From Caulobacter sp. AP07 (GTDB lineage: Bacteria > Pseudomonadota > Alphaproteobacteria > Caulobacterales > Caulobacteraceae), in assembly GCF_000281955.1 (NCBI RefSeq), contig NZ_AKKF01000130.1:1-64000 (forward strand): DNA of 64,000 nucleotides. Direction: 5' to 3'. Shown here piece after piece: positions 45,277-55,343 of the stretch. The number at the start of each line of letters is the position of its first letter. Positions within the stretch are counted from its first letter, which is position 1. A model generated the notes under the pieces. It had not been told where the DNA came from and made no database searches. It saw nothing but the letters and a program-made list of their open reading frames with translations. The position numbers and the translations under genes were made by a program.

Positions 45277-46188
45277 ATGTCCAGTCCGATCCCCGAAGCG
45301 ACGATCATCGTCACCGTCCACAACTACGTCGACTGCGTGGCCGCGGCGATCGACAGCGCCCTGGCGCAGACGCCGCCGTGCCAGGTCATCGTCATCGACG
45401 ACGGCTCGACCGATGGCTCGACCGAGGTGGTGCAGGCCTATGCCGACCGTTGCGAAGTGGTGATCAAGCCGAACGGCGGCCAGGCTTCGGCCTTCAACGA
45501 GGGCTTCCGGCGTAGCCGGGGGCGCTACGTCTTCTTCCTCGACGCCGACGACCTGTTCCTGCCGGGCAAGGTCGAACGGGTGCTGCGGCTCTATGGCGAG
45601 CACGCCGTGGGCTGGGCGCACCATGCCATGTCGCTGGCCGGTCCCGACCTGACGCCCCAGGCGGGCGACGCGCGCAATCCCGCCAACCTGCGCAGCGGCG
45701 TCTACGACCTGCGCGAGGCGGCCAGGACGGGCCGGTTCCCCGTCAAGCTGCCGGCGACCAGCGGCCTGTCCTTCGACCGGGAATGCCTGGCGCGGATCAT
45801 GCCGATGCCTGAAGCGCCGGGCATCATGATGAACGAGTCGTACCTGAAGTTCGGCTGCTGGGCCCTGGCGCCGGGCTATCTGCTGGACGAGCCGCTGGGT
45901 GTGCAGGTCGTGCACGGGGGCAACCTCTTCACCGGCCGCGGGGCGCCGGTCAAGGTCCAGAGCTATGCCTATCTGGGGCGCGAGCTGTACGCGAACATCC
46001 CGGGGGCCCGGGGGCTGGCGGTTCGCTTCGCCGAGGTCGCCGCCAGTGATCCCAAGGCCCTGTCGGCCAGCAGCGGCGCGCAGGCGATGCTGGGGCAGTT
46101 CCGAAACGGCCTGACGACGGGCGAGCGGGCGATGTTCACGCTCCGCACCGCCCTCAAGAGGCTCCGGCGGGCCGCGACGGCCGGCTGA
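45277..46188 (+). CDS. Glycosyltransferase family 2 protein
   Basis: The 303-residue protein opens ATIIVTVHNYVDCVAAAIDSAL, then VIVIDDGSTDGSTEVV and YVFFLDADDLFLPGK, the nucleotide-binding and DxD motifs of family 2 inverting glycosyltransferases. GGQASAFNEGF lies between them as usual. The C-terminal 60 residues are Ala/Arg-rich and helical. It is the last rightward gene of the glycosyltransferase group and converges with the tailspike-like gene 22 bases away. It lies 74 bases after the preceding family 2 gene and probably belongs to the same transcript. Confidence 0.86.
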   Translation: MSSPIPEATIIVTVHNYVDCVAAAIDSALAQTPPCQVIVIDDGSTDGSTEVVQAYADRCEVVIKPNGGQASAFNEGFRRSRGRYVFFLDADDLFLPGKVERVLRLYGEHAVGWAHHAMSLAGPDLTPQAGDARNPANLRSGVYDLREAARTGRFPVKLPATSGLSFDRECLARIMPMPEAPGIMMNESYLKFGCWALAPGYLLDEPLGVQVVHGGNLFTGRGAPVKVQSYAYLGRELYANIPGARGLAVRFAEVAASDPKALSASSGAQAMLGQFRNGLTTGERAMFTLRTALKRLRRAATAG

Positions 46189-46210
46189 CCGCTCCGTCGC
46201 CGGCCAGGTC

Positions 46211-48541
46211 TCACGACGGTGGTGTAATGAGGGCGGTGTACTTGCCGCCCGCGGGCGCGACCTTGCTGAGAATCTGCATGTTCGTCTTGCAGTCCTCGAA
46301 GGTGAGGCCGCTGAAATCGCCGCTGGTCGGGCGATCGATGCGCAGGCCCACGTCGCAGCCCTGCACGACGACGTTGCGGGTGACGATGTCGAAGTGGTTG
46401 GGACCCGTGTCGATCGAACCCGCCGAACTCGAGGACGCGACCCCTCTCGTGCAGTTCTCGATCCGGACGTCTTCGTAGAGGTGGGTTCGCTGGTCGGACG
46501 TCGATGACGCGCCGATCCCCCAGCTGTAGGTGTTCATCCGGGCGCCCCGGCAAACGCCGCGCCGGACGGTCACGTTGTCGCCGAGGAGGGAGATGACGAA
46601 GTTCAATCCCGTGAGGTCGAAATCCTCGATCAGCAAGCTGGTGGATTGCACCGTGATCGCCCCCTTGCCGCTGTTCGTCGGCTGAAGCTGCATCGACATG
46701 ACCGGGTGACGAATGATCACCTCCTCGCAAGCGGTCGCCTGGAAGCAGTCGGCGGCGACGCCTTGCGGCGTGCCATAGTCGGCCGCCTCGTCGATCAACT
46801 GCCCCTTCACCGCTTCGGCGAAGACGCAATCGCCGACGACGTCGCGGATCCGGACCATGCCGAGATAGGCGTTGCTCGTGCGCCGAATGGCGATGCCGGC
46901 CCTGTTGGTTTCCGGTTGGCCCGCGGCGATGTTCTGAACATCGACCCGAACGATCTGCCATCCGCCGCAACCATTCGTCGGACCGCCGTCGACATTGATC
47001 CCGCGGATCGTCGCCCCGCTGAGCATGAGGTCTTGCAGGCGAACGGCCGAAGCGTTGTTGTCGTCGACGGCGTATTCCACGCCTTCACCAAGCCTGGGCT
47101 TGGCGCCTTCGCCATAGGCCCCGTAGGTGCAGTTGCTCTTGGGAAGCAGGCCGCCGGGCCAGACACCGCCGCGCTTCAGCATCACGACCGCGCCCGCTGG
47201 GATGGACTCGTGGTGCGCCATCGCCAAGCTCGCCCAGGCCGTCTCCGGAGTCTTGCCGTCGGCCGCGTCGTCGCCGGCGGGATCGATGTAGCGATGGACT
47301 TCGCTGGCCGCGCAGTCGAAGGCCGGGACCGTGTTGGCCGCGAGGGCGGCCTGGCCGAGAAAGCCGCCGATCAGCAGGCGTCGTAGCCAGAAGGTCCCGC
47401 CGGATTTGCGGCCGTTCCCGGAATGGCCGAGGATCAGGCGGTCGAGGGTCTCGGGCGGGGCGGAGAAGGGGTCGTAAGCGAGGGCGCCGCCGAAGGCGAG
47501 GATGCGCCCCTGGGGACGAAGGGCGAGGGCCGCCTTGATCGATCCCGGGCCGACGCAGTTGGGGACGCGGGGGCGCAGCACGGCGTGGGTCATGGTGGCC
47601 GAAAGCGCATTGTCCTGAGTGCGGCATATCGCGGCCTCGCCGCCGCCACGGGACGACGCGACGCGCACCAGCGGCGTGAACTGGCCGTCGGCCGCGTCCA
47701 TCTGGGCGTCGAGTTCCAGGGTGAGCGGCAGGCGGAGCTGGTCGCCCAGATCGTCGATCACCAGGCGGTCGGCCGATCGGCGCGTGGGCGCGCCTCGCGT
47801 GCATATGGGGCTGGTGATCGTGGGCAGGTTCTGCAGGTCCATGAGAATGAACAGGACGTCCGCGCCGGGCCGCGCGACCACGGCGAGGCGGGATTCCCTC
47901 GAGGCGGGCGTGAGGTTGGAGCGCTGAACCCGTCGCCAGGCCTCGTTGTCGAAGGCGACGCCGGAGGCGGAGCCGGTGAGCCGCAATGCGCCGCTTCCGC
48001 TCAGGCAGCGGACATAGGCGGCGATGGCGTGTTCGCGCACGGCCCCGATGGAACCCGGGATGACGGCCATGGCCTCCTCGTCGGGATGGGTGTTCCGCAG
48101 CCGGTAGACCTTGCCGTTCATCACCCGCGCCGTGAGCAGGTCGTGGAAGATCGGCGCGTTTGACCGCGCGTCACGCGCGTGGTGCAGGGCTTCGTGGTCG
48201 TCGATGATCTCCAGCGCGCCGCCGGTCACCTCGAAATCCTGGAGGTTCGCGGGCCTGACATTGTCGGCGGCTATCCGATTGGTCGCGGCCGGCTCGAGCA
48301 GCAGCCCCGCCCCGGGGACGATGCGCGGAGCGCCCGCGGGGAAAAGCGCGAGCCGGCCGCTCGGGCTCAGGGCGACACCGCCGCCGCCGGTCCAGTCCGC
48401 CTGGGGGAAGTCCTCGATCGCGACGTTGCGCACCACAGCGCGAAGGTTACCGCCCGTCCAGTCGAATGAGGCCCGGTTTCCGGAACGCGGTGCGTCGCCA
48501 ACCTTCAGTATTGGAATCGAATTTTCAACAACATTGCGCAT
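46211..48541 (-). CDS. Tailspike-like protein: lectin-like N-terminal part and right-handed beta-helix
   Basis: The 776-residue protein has no signal peptide. Residues ~1-250 resemble phage head-spike-fibre modules (GAGLLLEPAATNR near residue 80). Residues ~255-410 look like a laminin-G/concanavalin lectin domain ending in a LDRLILG...FWLRRLLIGGF pattern. Residues ~415-776 start HRYIDPAGDDAADGKTPETAW, the usual opening of parallel beta-helix polysaccharide lyases and depolymerases, with repeating NVTVRRGVCRGARMN-type coils. The start ATG has the ribosome site AAGGA nine bases upstream. It may bind or cut this locus's own polymer. Catalytic residues cannot be assigned by eye. Confidence 0.65.
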   Translation of the reverse strand: MRNVVENSIPILKVGDAPRSGNRASFDWTGGNLRAVVRNVAIEDFPQADWTGGGGVALSPSGRLALFPAGAPRIVPGAGLLLEPAATNRIAADNVRPANLQDFEVTGGALEIIDDHEALHHARDARSNAPIFHDLLTARVMNGKVYRLRNTHPDEEAMAVIPGSIGAVREHAIAAYVRCLSGSGALRLTGSASGVAFDNEAWRRVQRSNLTPASRESRLAVVARPGADVLFILMDLQNLPTITSPICTRGAPTRRSADRLVIDDLGDQLRLPLTLELDAQMDAADGQFTPLVRVASSRGGGEAAICRTQDNALSATMTHAVLRPRVPNCVGPGSIKAALALRPQGRILAFGGALAYDPFSAPPETLDRLILGHSGNGRKSGGTFWLRRLLIGGFLGQAALAANTVPAFDCAASEVHRYIDPAGDDAADGKTPETAWASLAMAHHESIPAGAVVMLKRGGVWPGGLLPKSNCTYGAYGEGAKPRLGEGVEYAVDDNNASAVRLQDLMLSGATIRGINVDGGPTNGCGGWQIVRVDVQNIAAGQPETNRAGIAIRRTSNAYLGMVRIRDVVGDCVFAEAVKGQLIDEAADYGTPQGVAADCFQATACEEVIIRHPVMSMQLQPTNSGKGAITVQSTSLLIEDFDLTGLNFVISLLGDNVTVRRGVCRGARMNTYSWGIGASSTSDQRTHLYEDVRIENCTRGVASSSSAGSIDTGPNHFDIVTRNVVVQGCDVGLRIDRPTSGDFSGLTFEDCKTNMQILSKVAPAGGKYTALITPPS

Positions 48542-48910
48542 ATGACAGTTCCTTGCGGTCGTCTTGTGCTGTTGTTTGGTTATACAATTGGGATGTCGAT
48601 GAATAGAGAAACTTAAAGCTTAAGCTTAGAAGGTGGCGACATTTGAATCATTATCGTCCGACGATGACGTAAAAACTGTCATTTTTGGGCGATATACGGC
48701 GAACTGATCCGATGAGAGCCGTCCGGCGGATTGCGAAATGTCCGGTAGGGGCGCCGTCCGAGCAGGGCTTGCCGCCGATGGCGGTCGCGCCGACGTCCTG
48801 AATCTGGCGAACGTCTCCGTTCCCGACCCCGATGGAATCGCGCGGGACGCGCCAAGGCGCTGTCTCCGGACCTTGGCGAGCAGGTTGTCTCGGGGATCAG
48901 CGAGGCCTGT
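48542..48910 (-). promoter_or_regulatory. AT-rich upstream region of the tailspike-like gene
   Basis: The 369 bases between the epimerase (3' end side) and the tailspike-like gene carry no gene. The part next to the tailspike-like start is AT-rich and contains the 12-base palindrome AAGCTTAAGCTT at 48616-48627 and ATCGTC-C-GACGAT at 48653-48665. These are candidate operator sites for this leftward gene. The remaining part toward the epimerase stop is GC-rich and featureless. Confidence 0.4.
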
Positions 48911-49891
48911 CTAGGGGTAGAAGGAGCGATACCACTCGGTGAAACGCTCCAGGCCCTGGGCGAGCTTGACCTTGGGCCGGTAGCCGGTGAGGGCGTGCAG
49001 CTTGGAGATGTCGGCATAGGTGGCCGTGACGTCGCCGGGCTGCATCGGGCGCATGACCTTGACCGCCTCGCGGCCCAGGGCCGTTTCCAGGGTCGAGATC
49101 ATCTCCATCAGCCCGACGGGGTCGTTGTCGCCGATGTTGTAGATCTCGTGCCCGCCCGCGGCCGGCGGGTGGTCGAGCACCCCGACGACGCCGTCGACGA
49201 TGTCGTCGATATAGGTGAAGTCGCGGGCCATCCGGCCCTGGCCGTAGACCTCGATCGGCTGGCCGGCGAGGATCTTCTGGGTGAAGCTGAAATAGGCCAT
49301 GTCCGGCCGGCCCCACGGCCCATAGACCGTGAAGAACCGCAGGCCCGACATCGGGAAGCCGTAGAGCTTGGCGTAGCTGATGCTCATCAGCTCGTTGGCC
49401 CGCTTGGTGGCCGCGTACAGCGACACCGGCTCGTCGACCGGATCGGTTTCCTTGAAGCCCGCGCCGTGATCGCCGTCGAGCGACTGGAGACGGTCGCCAT
49501 AGACCGAGCTGGACGAGGCGTAGACCAGGTGCGCGACGCCGTTGCGCCGGGCGGCCTCCAGCACCGACAGGTGGCCGGCCAGGTTCGAGCGCTCATAGGC
49601 GAAGGGGTTGTCGATCGAGTAGCGCACGCCGGCCTGGGCGGCCACGTGGACGATCCGCTTGGCGCCGCTGTCGCGGACCAGCGCCTCGAACGCCGCGCCG
49701 TCGGCGATGTCCATGCGGACCATGGTGAAGCCCGGACGGGCCTCCAGCCGCGCCGCCCGCGCCGCCTTCAGCGCCGGATCATAGTAGTCGGTGAAGACGT
49801 CGACCCCGATGACGGTCTCGCCTCGGTCGAGAAGGCGGTGAGCGACATGGGCTCCGATGAAGCCGGCGGCGCCGGTGATGATAACGGTCAT
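48911..49891 (-). CDS. UDP-glucuronate 4-epimerase (NAD-dependent epimerase family)
   Basis: The 326-residue SDR-type enzyme shows ITGAAGFIGAHVAHRLL at the N-terminus, VHVAAQAGVRYSIDNPFAY, which is characteristic of the glucuronate epimerase subgroup, YASSSSVYG, and the catalytic YAATKRANE. FTVYGPWGRPDMAYFSFT and ARDFTYIDDIV complete the subgroup pattern. It would convert UDP-glucuronate from Ugd into UDP-galacturonate, giving the polymer a second uronic acid. The ATG at 49891 begins the dinucleotide strand; an upstream in-frame ATG (49969) adds 26 Arg-rich residues and was rejected. Confidence 0.88.
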   Translation of the reverse strand: MTVIITGAAGFIGAHVAHRLLDRGETVIGVDVFTDYYDPALKAARAARLEARPGFTMVRMDIADGAAFEALVRDSGAKRIVHVAAQAGVRYSIDNPFAYERSNLAGHLSVLEAARRNGVAHLVYASSSSVYGDRLQSLDGDHGAGFKETDPVDEPVSLYAATKRANELMSISYAKLYGFPMSGLRFFTVYGPWGRPDMAYFSFTQKILAGQPIEVYGQGRMARDFTYIDDIVDGVVGVLDHPPAAGGHEIYNIGDNDPVGLMEMISTLETALGREAVKVMRPMQPGDVTATYADISKLHALTGYRPKVKLAQGLERFTEWYRSFYP

Positions 49892-49978
49892 GGTCCGCCG
49901 TCTGTACCTCCGACGCTCGGCCGCGTCCAATGCTGGCATAGGCCGGGCCAGCGAGGATGCACGCGGCAAGCGGGGTGA

Positions 49979-50407
49979 CTATCGACGCGTCAGCAGCGCG
50001 GCCTGGGCCTCCGCGCCGGCGGCGTCCAGGGTTCCCGGCACGGGTTTGGCGTCGATGCAGGTCTCGACCCAACGCCGGTCGGCCTTGCTGCGCAACTCCA
50101 CGAGCTCGGTCGTGCTGACGATGAAGAACCGGTCGTAGCGGGTATTGCGGGCCAGCAGGATATAGCGGCCGCAAATCCAGGCTTGGTCGACGCCTTGGTT
50201 CATGGCCTGGTCCGTCAGGATGATCTGGGCGTCCGGATGGCGGTGTTCGAGCGAACGTTGCGCGGCGCCTGAAAGCGCCGCCGAGACCGGGTCGGCCGGG
50301 GTCACGTACGCGGTCTCCGCCGGAGGCGTGGTGGCGTTCGGTCTGGGCCCGCAGGCGGCGGGCGCCAGGCAAAGCAGGGCGAGGGCGACGATATCGCGGT
50401 GAAGCAC
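49979..50407 (-). CDS. Hypothetical secreted protein
   Basis: The protein (142 residues from the chosen GTG at 50407) starts VLHRDIVALALLCLAPAACG, a signal-peptide-like run ending in a Cys that might be lipidated, although the lipobox is imperfect. The mature part contains AWICGRYILLARNTRYDRFF and WVETCIDAKPV, with two further cysteines that could form a disulfide. No family is recognised. An upstream TTG would add 23 basic residues and hide the signal. It is leftward, 87 bases before the epimerase start, and may belong to its transcript. Confidence 0.5.
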   Translation of the reverse strand: MLHRDIVALALLCLAPAACGPRPNATTPPAETAYVTPADPVSAALSGAAQRSLEHRHPDAQIILTDQAMNQGVDQAWICGRYILLARNTRYDRFFIVSTTELVELRSKADRRWVETCIDAKPVPGTLDAAGAEAQAALLTRR

Positions 50408-50476
50408 GGCTGCGGCTCTTCTGGTGATCGCCACAGCATAGCTTTGATGTCCGCTACGGCATAGTTTCGGCGACAA

Positions 50477-50516
50477 AATAGGGGCCCGGCGTCGCCGCCG
50501 GGCCCCTTGGGTTGTC
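50477..50516 (-). terminator. Rho-independent terminator of the fadA-fadB unit
   Basis: On the leftward transcript a GC-rich stem built from GGGGCCCGGCG and its complement is followed by TATTTTGT. It lies 16 bases beyond the stop of the FadB-like gene and matches a standard intrinsic terminator. Confidence 0.75.
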
Positions 50517-50531
50517 GCCGTGACGCGGCCC

Positions 50532-52718
50532 TTAGGCGGCGGCCTTCTCCTTGACGCCGAAGCGGCTGTAGAAGGTCTCGCCCTTGGCGGCCATGTCGCG
50601 CAGGAGCTGGGGCGGGGCGAACCGCGCGCCGTACTTCTGGGCCAGGGCGTCGCAGGCCTCGACGAACCTGGCCACGCCGACGCCGTCGATCAGGCTGACC
50701 GGGCCGCCGGTCCAGGGCGCGAAGCCCCAGCCCAGGATGGCCCCGACGTCGGCTTCACGCGGGTCGGTGATCACGCCTTCCTCGAAGCAGCGCGCGGCTT
50801 CCACGGCCTGGCGGTAGAGCAGCCGGGTGCGGATCTCCTCGATGCCGGCCTTGTCGACCTCGGCGATCTTGACCGGGGCGAGGTCGGCCAGGCCCTTCCA
50901 CAGCACCTTGGGGCCGCTCTCCGGATAGTCGTAGAAGCCCTTGCCGTTCTTGCGGCCGTAGCGGCCCTCGCCCTCGACCATCTTCTCGATGATCGTGGTG
51001 AAGGGGCGCTCCTCGTACTTGTCGCCGAGGTCCTTCTTGGTCTGCTGGGCGATCTTGTAGGAGAGGTCCAGCGCGACGTCGTCGTGCATCTCCAGCGGAC
51101 CGCGCGGCATGCCGGTGGCCCGGCCGACATTGTCGATGATGGCCGGGGCGTAGCCGTCGGCCAGCAGCTCCATGCCTTCCTGCACGAAGGTGCCGAAGCA
51201 GCGCGACGTGTAGAAGCCGCGGCTGTCGTTGACGACGATCGGGGTCTTCTTGATCTTCAGGACGTAGTCGATCGACTTGGCCAGGGCCTCCTGCGAGGTT
51301 TCCTCGCCCATGATGATCTCGACCAGGCCCATCTTGTCGACCGGCGAGAAGAAGTGGATGCCGATGAACGAGGCGGGGCGCACCGACGCCTTGGCCAGGC
51401 CGGTGATCGGCAGGGTCGAGGTGTTGGAGCCGAAGATCGCGGTCTCGGCCAGTTGGGCTTCGGCCAGCTTGGTGACCGACGCCTTGACGTCGCGGTTCTC
51501 GAACACCGCCTCGACCACCAGGTCGCTGCCCTTGACGTTGGCGTAGTCGGCGGTGGGGTGGATGAGGGCCAGGATACCCTCGCCCTTTTCCTTGGTCATC
51601 TTGCCGCGCGACACGGCCTTGTTGACCAGGGCTTCGGCGTAGCCCTTGCCCTTGTCGGCGGCTTCCTGCGTCTGGTCGATCAGCACGGTCTCGATGCCGG
51701 CCATGGCCTGGACGTAGGCGATGCCCGCGCCCATCATGCCGGCGCCCAGCACGGCGACCTTCTTGACGTCGTAGTGCGGCACGCCGGCCGGACGGCCCGA
51801 GCCCTTGCCCAGTTCCTGAAGCGACAGGAACAGGGTGCGGATCATGCCCTTGGCCTGGGGCGACATCAGGGTCTTGAGGAAGTAGCGGGTCTCGATGCGG
51901 ATGGCCGCGTCGAACGGCACCTGCAGGCCCTCATAGACCGCCTTCATGATGTTCAGCTGGGCCGGGTAGTTGCCGTAGGTGCTCTTGCGCAGCATGGCGT
52001 TGCCCATGACGAACACCTGGCTGCCGCCGGCCGTGTAGGGACCGCCGCCGGGCAGCTTGAAGTCCTTCTTGTCCCACGGCGCGACCGGGTCGCCCTTGGT
52101 CTTGACCCAGGTCTTGGCCGCCTCGACCAGCTGGTCGGCGGGGACGACCTCGTGCACGACCTTGAAGCCCAGGGCTTCGGCCGGCTTCATCGACTTGCCT
52201 TCCAGCAGGAACGGGGCCGCGGCCATCACGCCCATCAGGCGGGTCAGGCGCTGGGTGCCGCCGCCGCCGGGCAGCAGGCCGACCTTGGCTTCCGGCAGGC
52301 CCAGCTGGATCTTCGGATTGTCGGCCACCACGCGATAGTGGCAGGCCAGGGCGACTTCCAGGCCGCCGCCCAGCGCCAGGCCGTTGATCGCCGCGGCGAT
52401 CGGCTTGCCGCCGGTCTCCAGGGCGCGGAACGCCTTGTTCAGCGCGAAGCCGGCGTCGAACGCCGCCTTCAAATCACCGCCGCCGATGCCGCCTTCGGCC
52501 CCGCCCAGTTCGCCCAGGTCGGCGCCGGCGCAGAAGCCGGTGGTCTTGCCCGAGGTCAGGACGGCGCCCTTGATGGCGTCGTTGGCTTTGATGGCCTCGA
52601 CCACTTCGCCGATCTCGCGGATCACCGAGGCGGTCAGGGTGTTCATCGTCCGGCCGGGGACGTCGAAGGTGACCAGGGCGATCCCGTCGCCGTCGACCTC
52701 GATCTTGAAGTTTTCCAT
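50532..52718 (-). CDS. FadB/FadJ-like multifunctional enoyl-CoA hydratase / 3-hydroxyacyl-CoA dehydrogenase
   Basis: The 728-residue alpha subunit of the fatty-acid oxidation complex has an N-terminal crotonase domain ([15 protein letters not shown] near residue 57 and the oxyanion/second Glu region [18 protein letters not shown] near 118). A Rossmann domain follows with [16 protein letters not shown] near residue 325, then two 3HCDH C-terminal domains. It hydrates enoyl-CoA and oxidises L-3-hydroxyacyl-CoA. The start at 52718 ([10 protein letters not shown]) was chosen over the upstream frame extension, which overlaps the thiolase gene. It is downstream of the thiolase with a 23-bp gap. Confidence 0.93.
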   Translation of the reverse strand: MENFKIEVDGDGIALVTFDVPGRTMNTLTASVIREIGEVVEAIKANDAIKGAVLTSGKTTGFCAGADLGELGGAEGGIGGGDLKAAFDAGFALNKAFRALETGGKPIAAAINGLALGGGLEVALACHYRVVADNPKIQLGLPEAKVGLLPGGGGTQRLTRLMGVMAAAPFLLEGKSMKPAEALGFKVVHEVVPADQLVEAAKTWVKTKGDPVAPWDKKDFKLPGGGPYTAGGSQVFVMGNAMLRKSTYGNYPAQLNIMKAVYEGLQVPFDAAIRIETRYFLKTLMSPQAKGMIRTLFLSLQELGKGSGRPAGVPHYDVKKVAVLGAGMMGAGIAYVQAMAGIETVLIDQTQEAADKGKGYAEALVNKAVSRGKMTKEKGEGILALIHPTADYANVKGSDLVVEAVFENRDVKASVTKLAEAQLAETAIFGSNTSTLPITGLAKASVRPASFIGIHFFSPVDKMGLVEIIMGEETSQEALAKSIDYVLKIKKTPIVVNDSRGFYTSRCFGTFVQEGMELLADGYAPAIIDNVGRATGMPRGPLEMHDDVALDLSYKIAQQTKKDLGDKYEERPFTTIIEKMVEGEGRYGRKNGKGFYDYPESGPKVLWKGLADLAPVKIAEVDKAGIEEIRTRLLYRQAVEAARCFEEGVITDPREADVGAILGWGFAPWTGGPVSLIDGVGVARFVEACDALAQKYGARFAPPQLLRDMAAKGETFYSRFGVKEKAAA

Positions 52719-52741
52719 GGTTCTAATCCTTAGATCGTCGA

Positions 52742-53947
<1,206 letters not shown>

Positions 53948-54028
53948 TTGATGGCTCCTTCCTGCGTAGGCTTGGATGGTTCGTTAACCAAAAGGGCGTC
54001 TGTTTCCGGTGGCTTGGAGAACAGGACG

Positions 54029-54976
54029 ATGACGGCAGCTGAGCGCTCGACGGACGCCGCCCACCCGGTGGTGAGCGACTTCATCGCGCGCGGCTATCAT
54101 GTGTTCGAGGGCGGCGTGGACCCGGCGGCGGCCGGCGACCTGCTGGCCAAGATCCGGGCGCTGCGGACCTTCGATACGGACCTCTTCCTCGGCGAGGCCG
54201 AGTTCGACGCCGACCCGCAATATATCGGGGTGAACCCCGCGCCCGGCCGCAACCTGCTGGAACGGTTCGAGGCCGAGCTGGCCTTCGTCGAGAACGACCC
54301 GGCCATCGTTTCGGCCCTGACCGCCCTGCTGGGCGAGGGCTACGAGATCCTGCTCAAGAAACTGATCTGCGGCGTGCCGTCCAGCGTCGTGCCCGACTGG
54401 CTGAAGGCCCGCATCGCCGGCAACCCGGTCAACAACCTGGGCGCCTATGTGAAGGCCCCGTTCCGGGACATCACCTATTTCTACGGCATCGACTTCCACC
54501 AGGACCTGATCGACTACAAGGACCGGGAAGCCGACTTCATCACCCTGTACATCTACCTGCACGACGTCGGCACGCATGACGCGCCGCTGTTCCTGCTGGA
54601 GGACAGCCACAAGCTGGGCGGGACGCTGTTCCCGCACGACCTGACCAAGAACGCCACGGGCGAGAATGGGGTCGGCTGGCTGTATCGCGACGGGCGCGGC
54701 CATGAGGTCCAGACCCGGCAGCACCTGCTGACCGGCCAGACCGGCTACGCGGCCATGTGGCACGCCTGCACCCTGCACGGCACCCAGCCCGACGCCGCCG
54801 ACAACGAGCGCCTGAGCCTGCGCTACCTGATCGCCCGCAAGCCGGGTGTTCCCGCCCCGGGCATGGACGCGGTCAACGCCACCCTGCTGGGTCCGCTCAG
54901 CCTGGAGGCCACGCGCCAGGACCTGGACGCGCGCGGGGCGGCCCAGATCAAGGCGAACAGCGTCAACAAGGCCTGA
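54029..54976 (+). CDS. Phytanoyl-CoA dioxygenase-like Fe(II)/2-oxoglutarate oxygenase
   Basis: The 315-residue protein shows a possible facial triad: HxD in GIDFHQDLIDY near residue 155 and the distal His in WHACTLHGTQP near residue 250, followed after about twelve residues by an Arg (NERLSLRYLI) suited to bind 2-oxoglutarate. The spacing fits the PhyH family. Position between beta-oxidation genes suggests a lipid or acyl-CoA substrate, but related proteins also hydroxylate small metabolites. The ATG at 54029 follows a GGAGA-containing leader. It is the only rightward gene here. Confidence 0.7.
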   Translation: MTAAERSTDAAHPVVSDFIARGYHVFEGGVDPAAAGDLLAKIRALRTFDTDLFLGEAEFDADPQYIGVNPAPGRNLLERFEAELAFVENDPAIVSALTALLGEGYEILLKKLICGVPSSVVPDWLKARIAGNPVNNLGAYVKAPFRDITYFYGIDFHQDLIDYKDREADFITLYIYLHDVGTHDAPLFLLEDSHKLGGTLFPHDLTKNATGENGVGWLYRDGRGHEVQTRQHLLTGQTGYAAMWHACTLHGTQPDAADNERLSLRYLIARKPGVPAPGMDAVNATLLGPLSLEATRQDLDARGAAQIKANSVNKA

Positions 54977-54987
54977 GGCGTGGGTCA

Positions 54988-55341
54988 TTATTTCCACGGT
55001 CCGATCGGCGCCTTCGCCGTCTGGGCGCAGGACAGGCCGCGCGCGCCGGACTTGGCGCTGTAGGTGACGCGGTAGCCGAACTCCGGCGCGGCCAGCCGGC
55101 AGGGCGTGAAGCCCGACGTCGTCACCGACAGCGACCAGTCGGCCACCTTCGAGCGCAGCAGGTTGTTGCACTGGACGTTCGGCCCCAGCGGCACGGTGAA
55201 CTCGGTTCCCGGCGGCGGCTTGTAGCCTGGGCGCTTGGCGATCAGCTTGCCGGAGAACTCCAGCGGGCGACGGCCCTCCGCGCGGACGCAGACGACCGCG
55301 GAACGGGACTCCTGGGCAGGCGGGGGGGCGTCGACGAACAT
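54988..55341 (-). CDS. Hypothetical 117-residue protein linked to acyl-CoA dehydrogenase genes
   Basis: This small protein starts two bases after the stop of the upstream acyl-CoA dehydrogenase gene and is surely cotranscribed with it. It contains four cysteines (VVCVRAEG, VQCNNLL, TPCRLAAP and LSCAQTA), an LEFSGKLIAKRPGYKPPPGTEF stretch and several beta-strand-like segments, which suggests a small disulfide- or metal-binding beta protein. No signal peptide or membrane helix is visible. No family is recognised. The start MFVDAPPPAQES is the only ATG that avoids overlap with the dehydrogenase. Confidence 0.65.
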   Translation of the reverse strand: MFVDAPPPAQESRSAVVCVRAEGRRPLEFSGKLIAKRPGYKPPPGTEFTVPLGPNVQCNNLLRSKVADWSLSVTTSGFTPCRLAAPEFGYRVTYSAKSGARGLSCAQTAKAPIGPWK

Positions 55342-55343
55342 GG

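Noticed and set aside
48616-48627. TTAA-containing palindrome AAGCTTAAGCTT as a CtrA site
   Set aside because: The two TTAA copies nearby have a three-base spacer, not seven.
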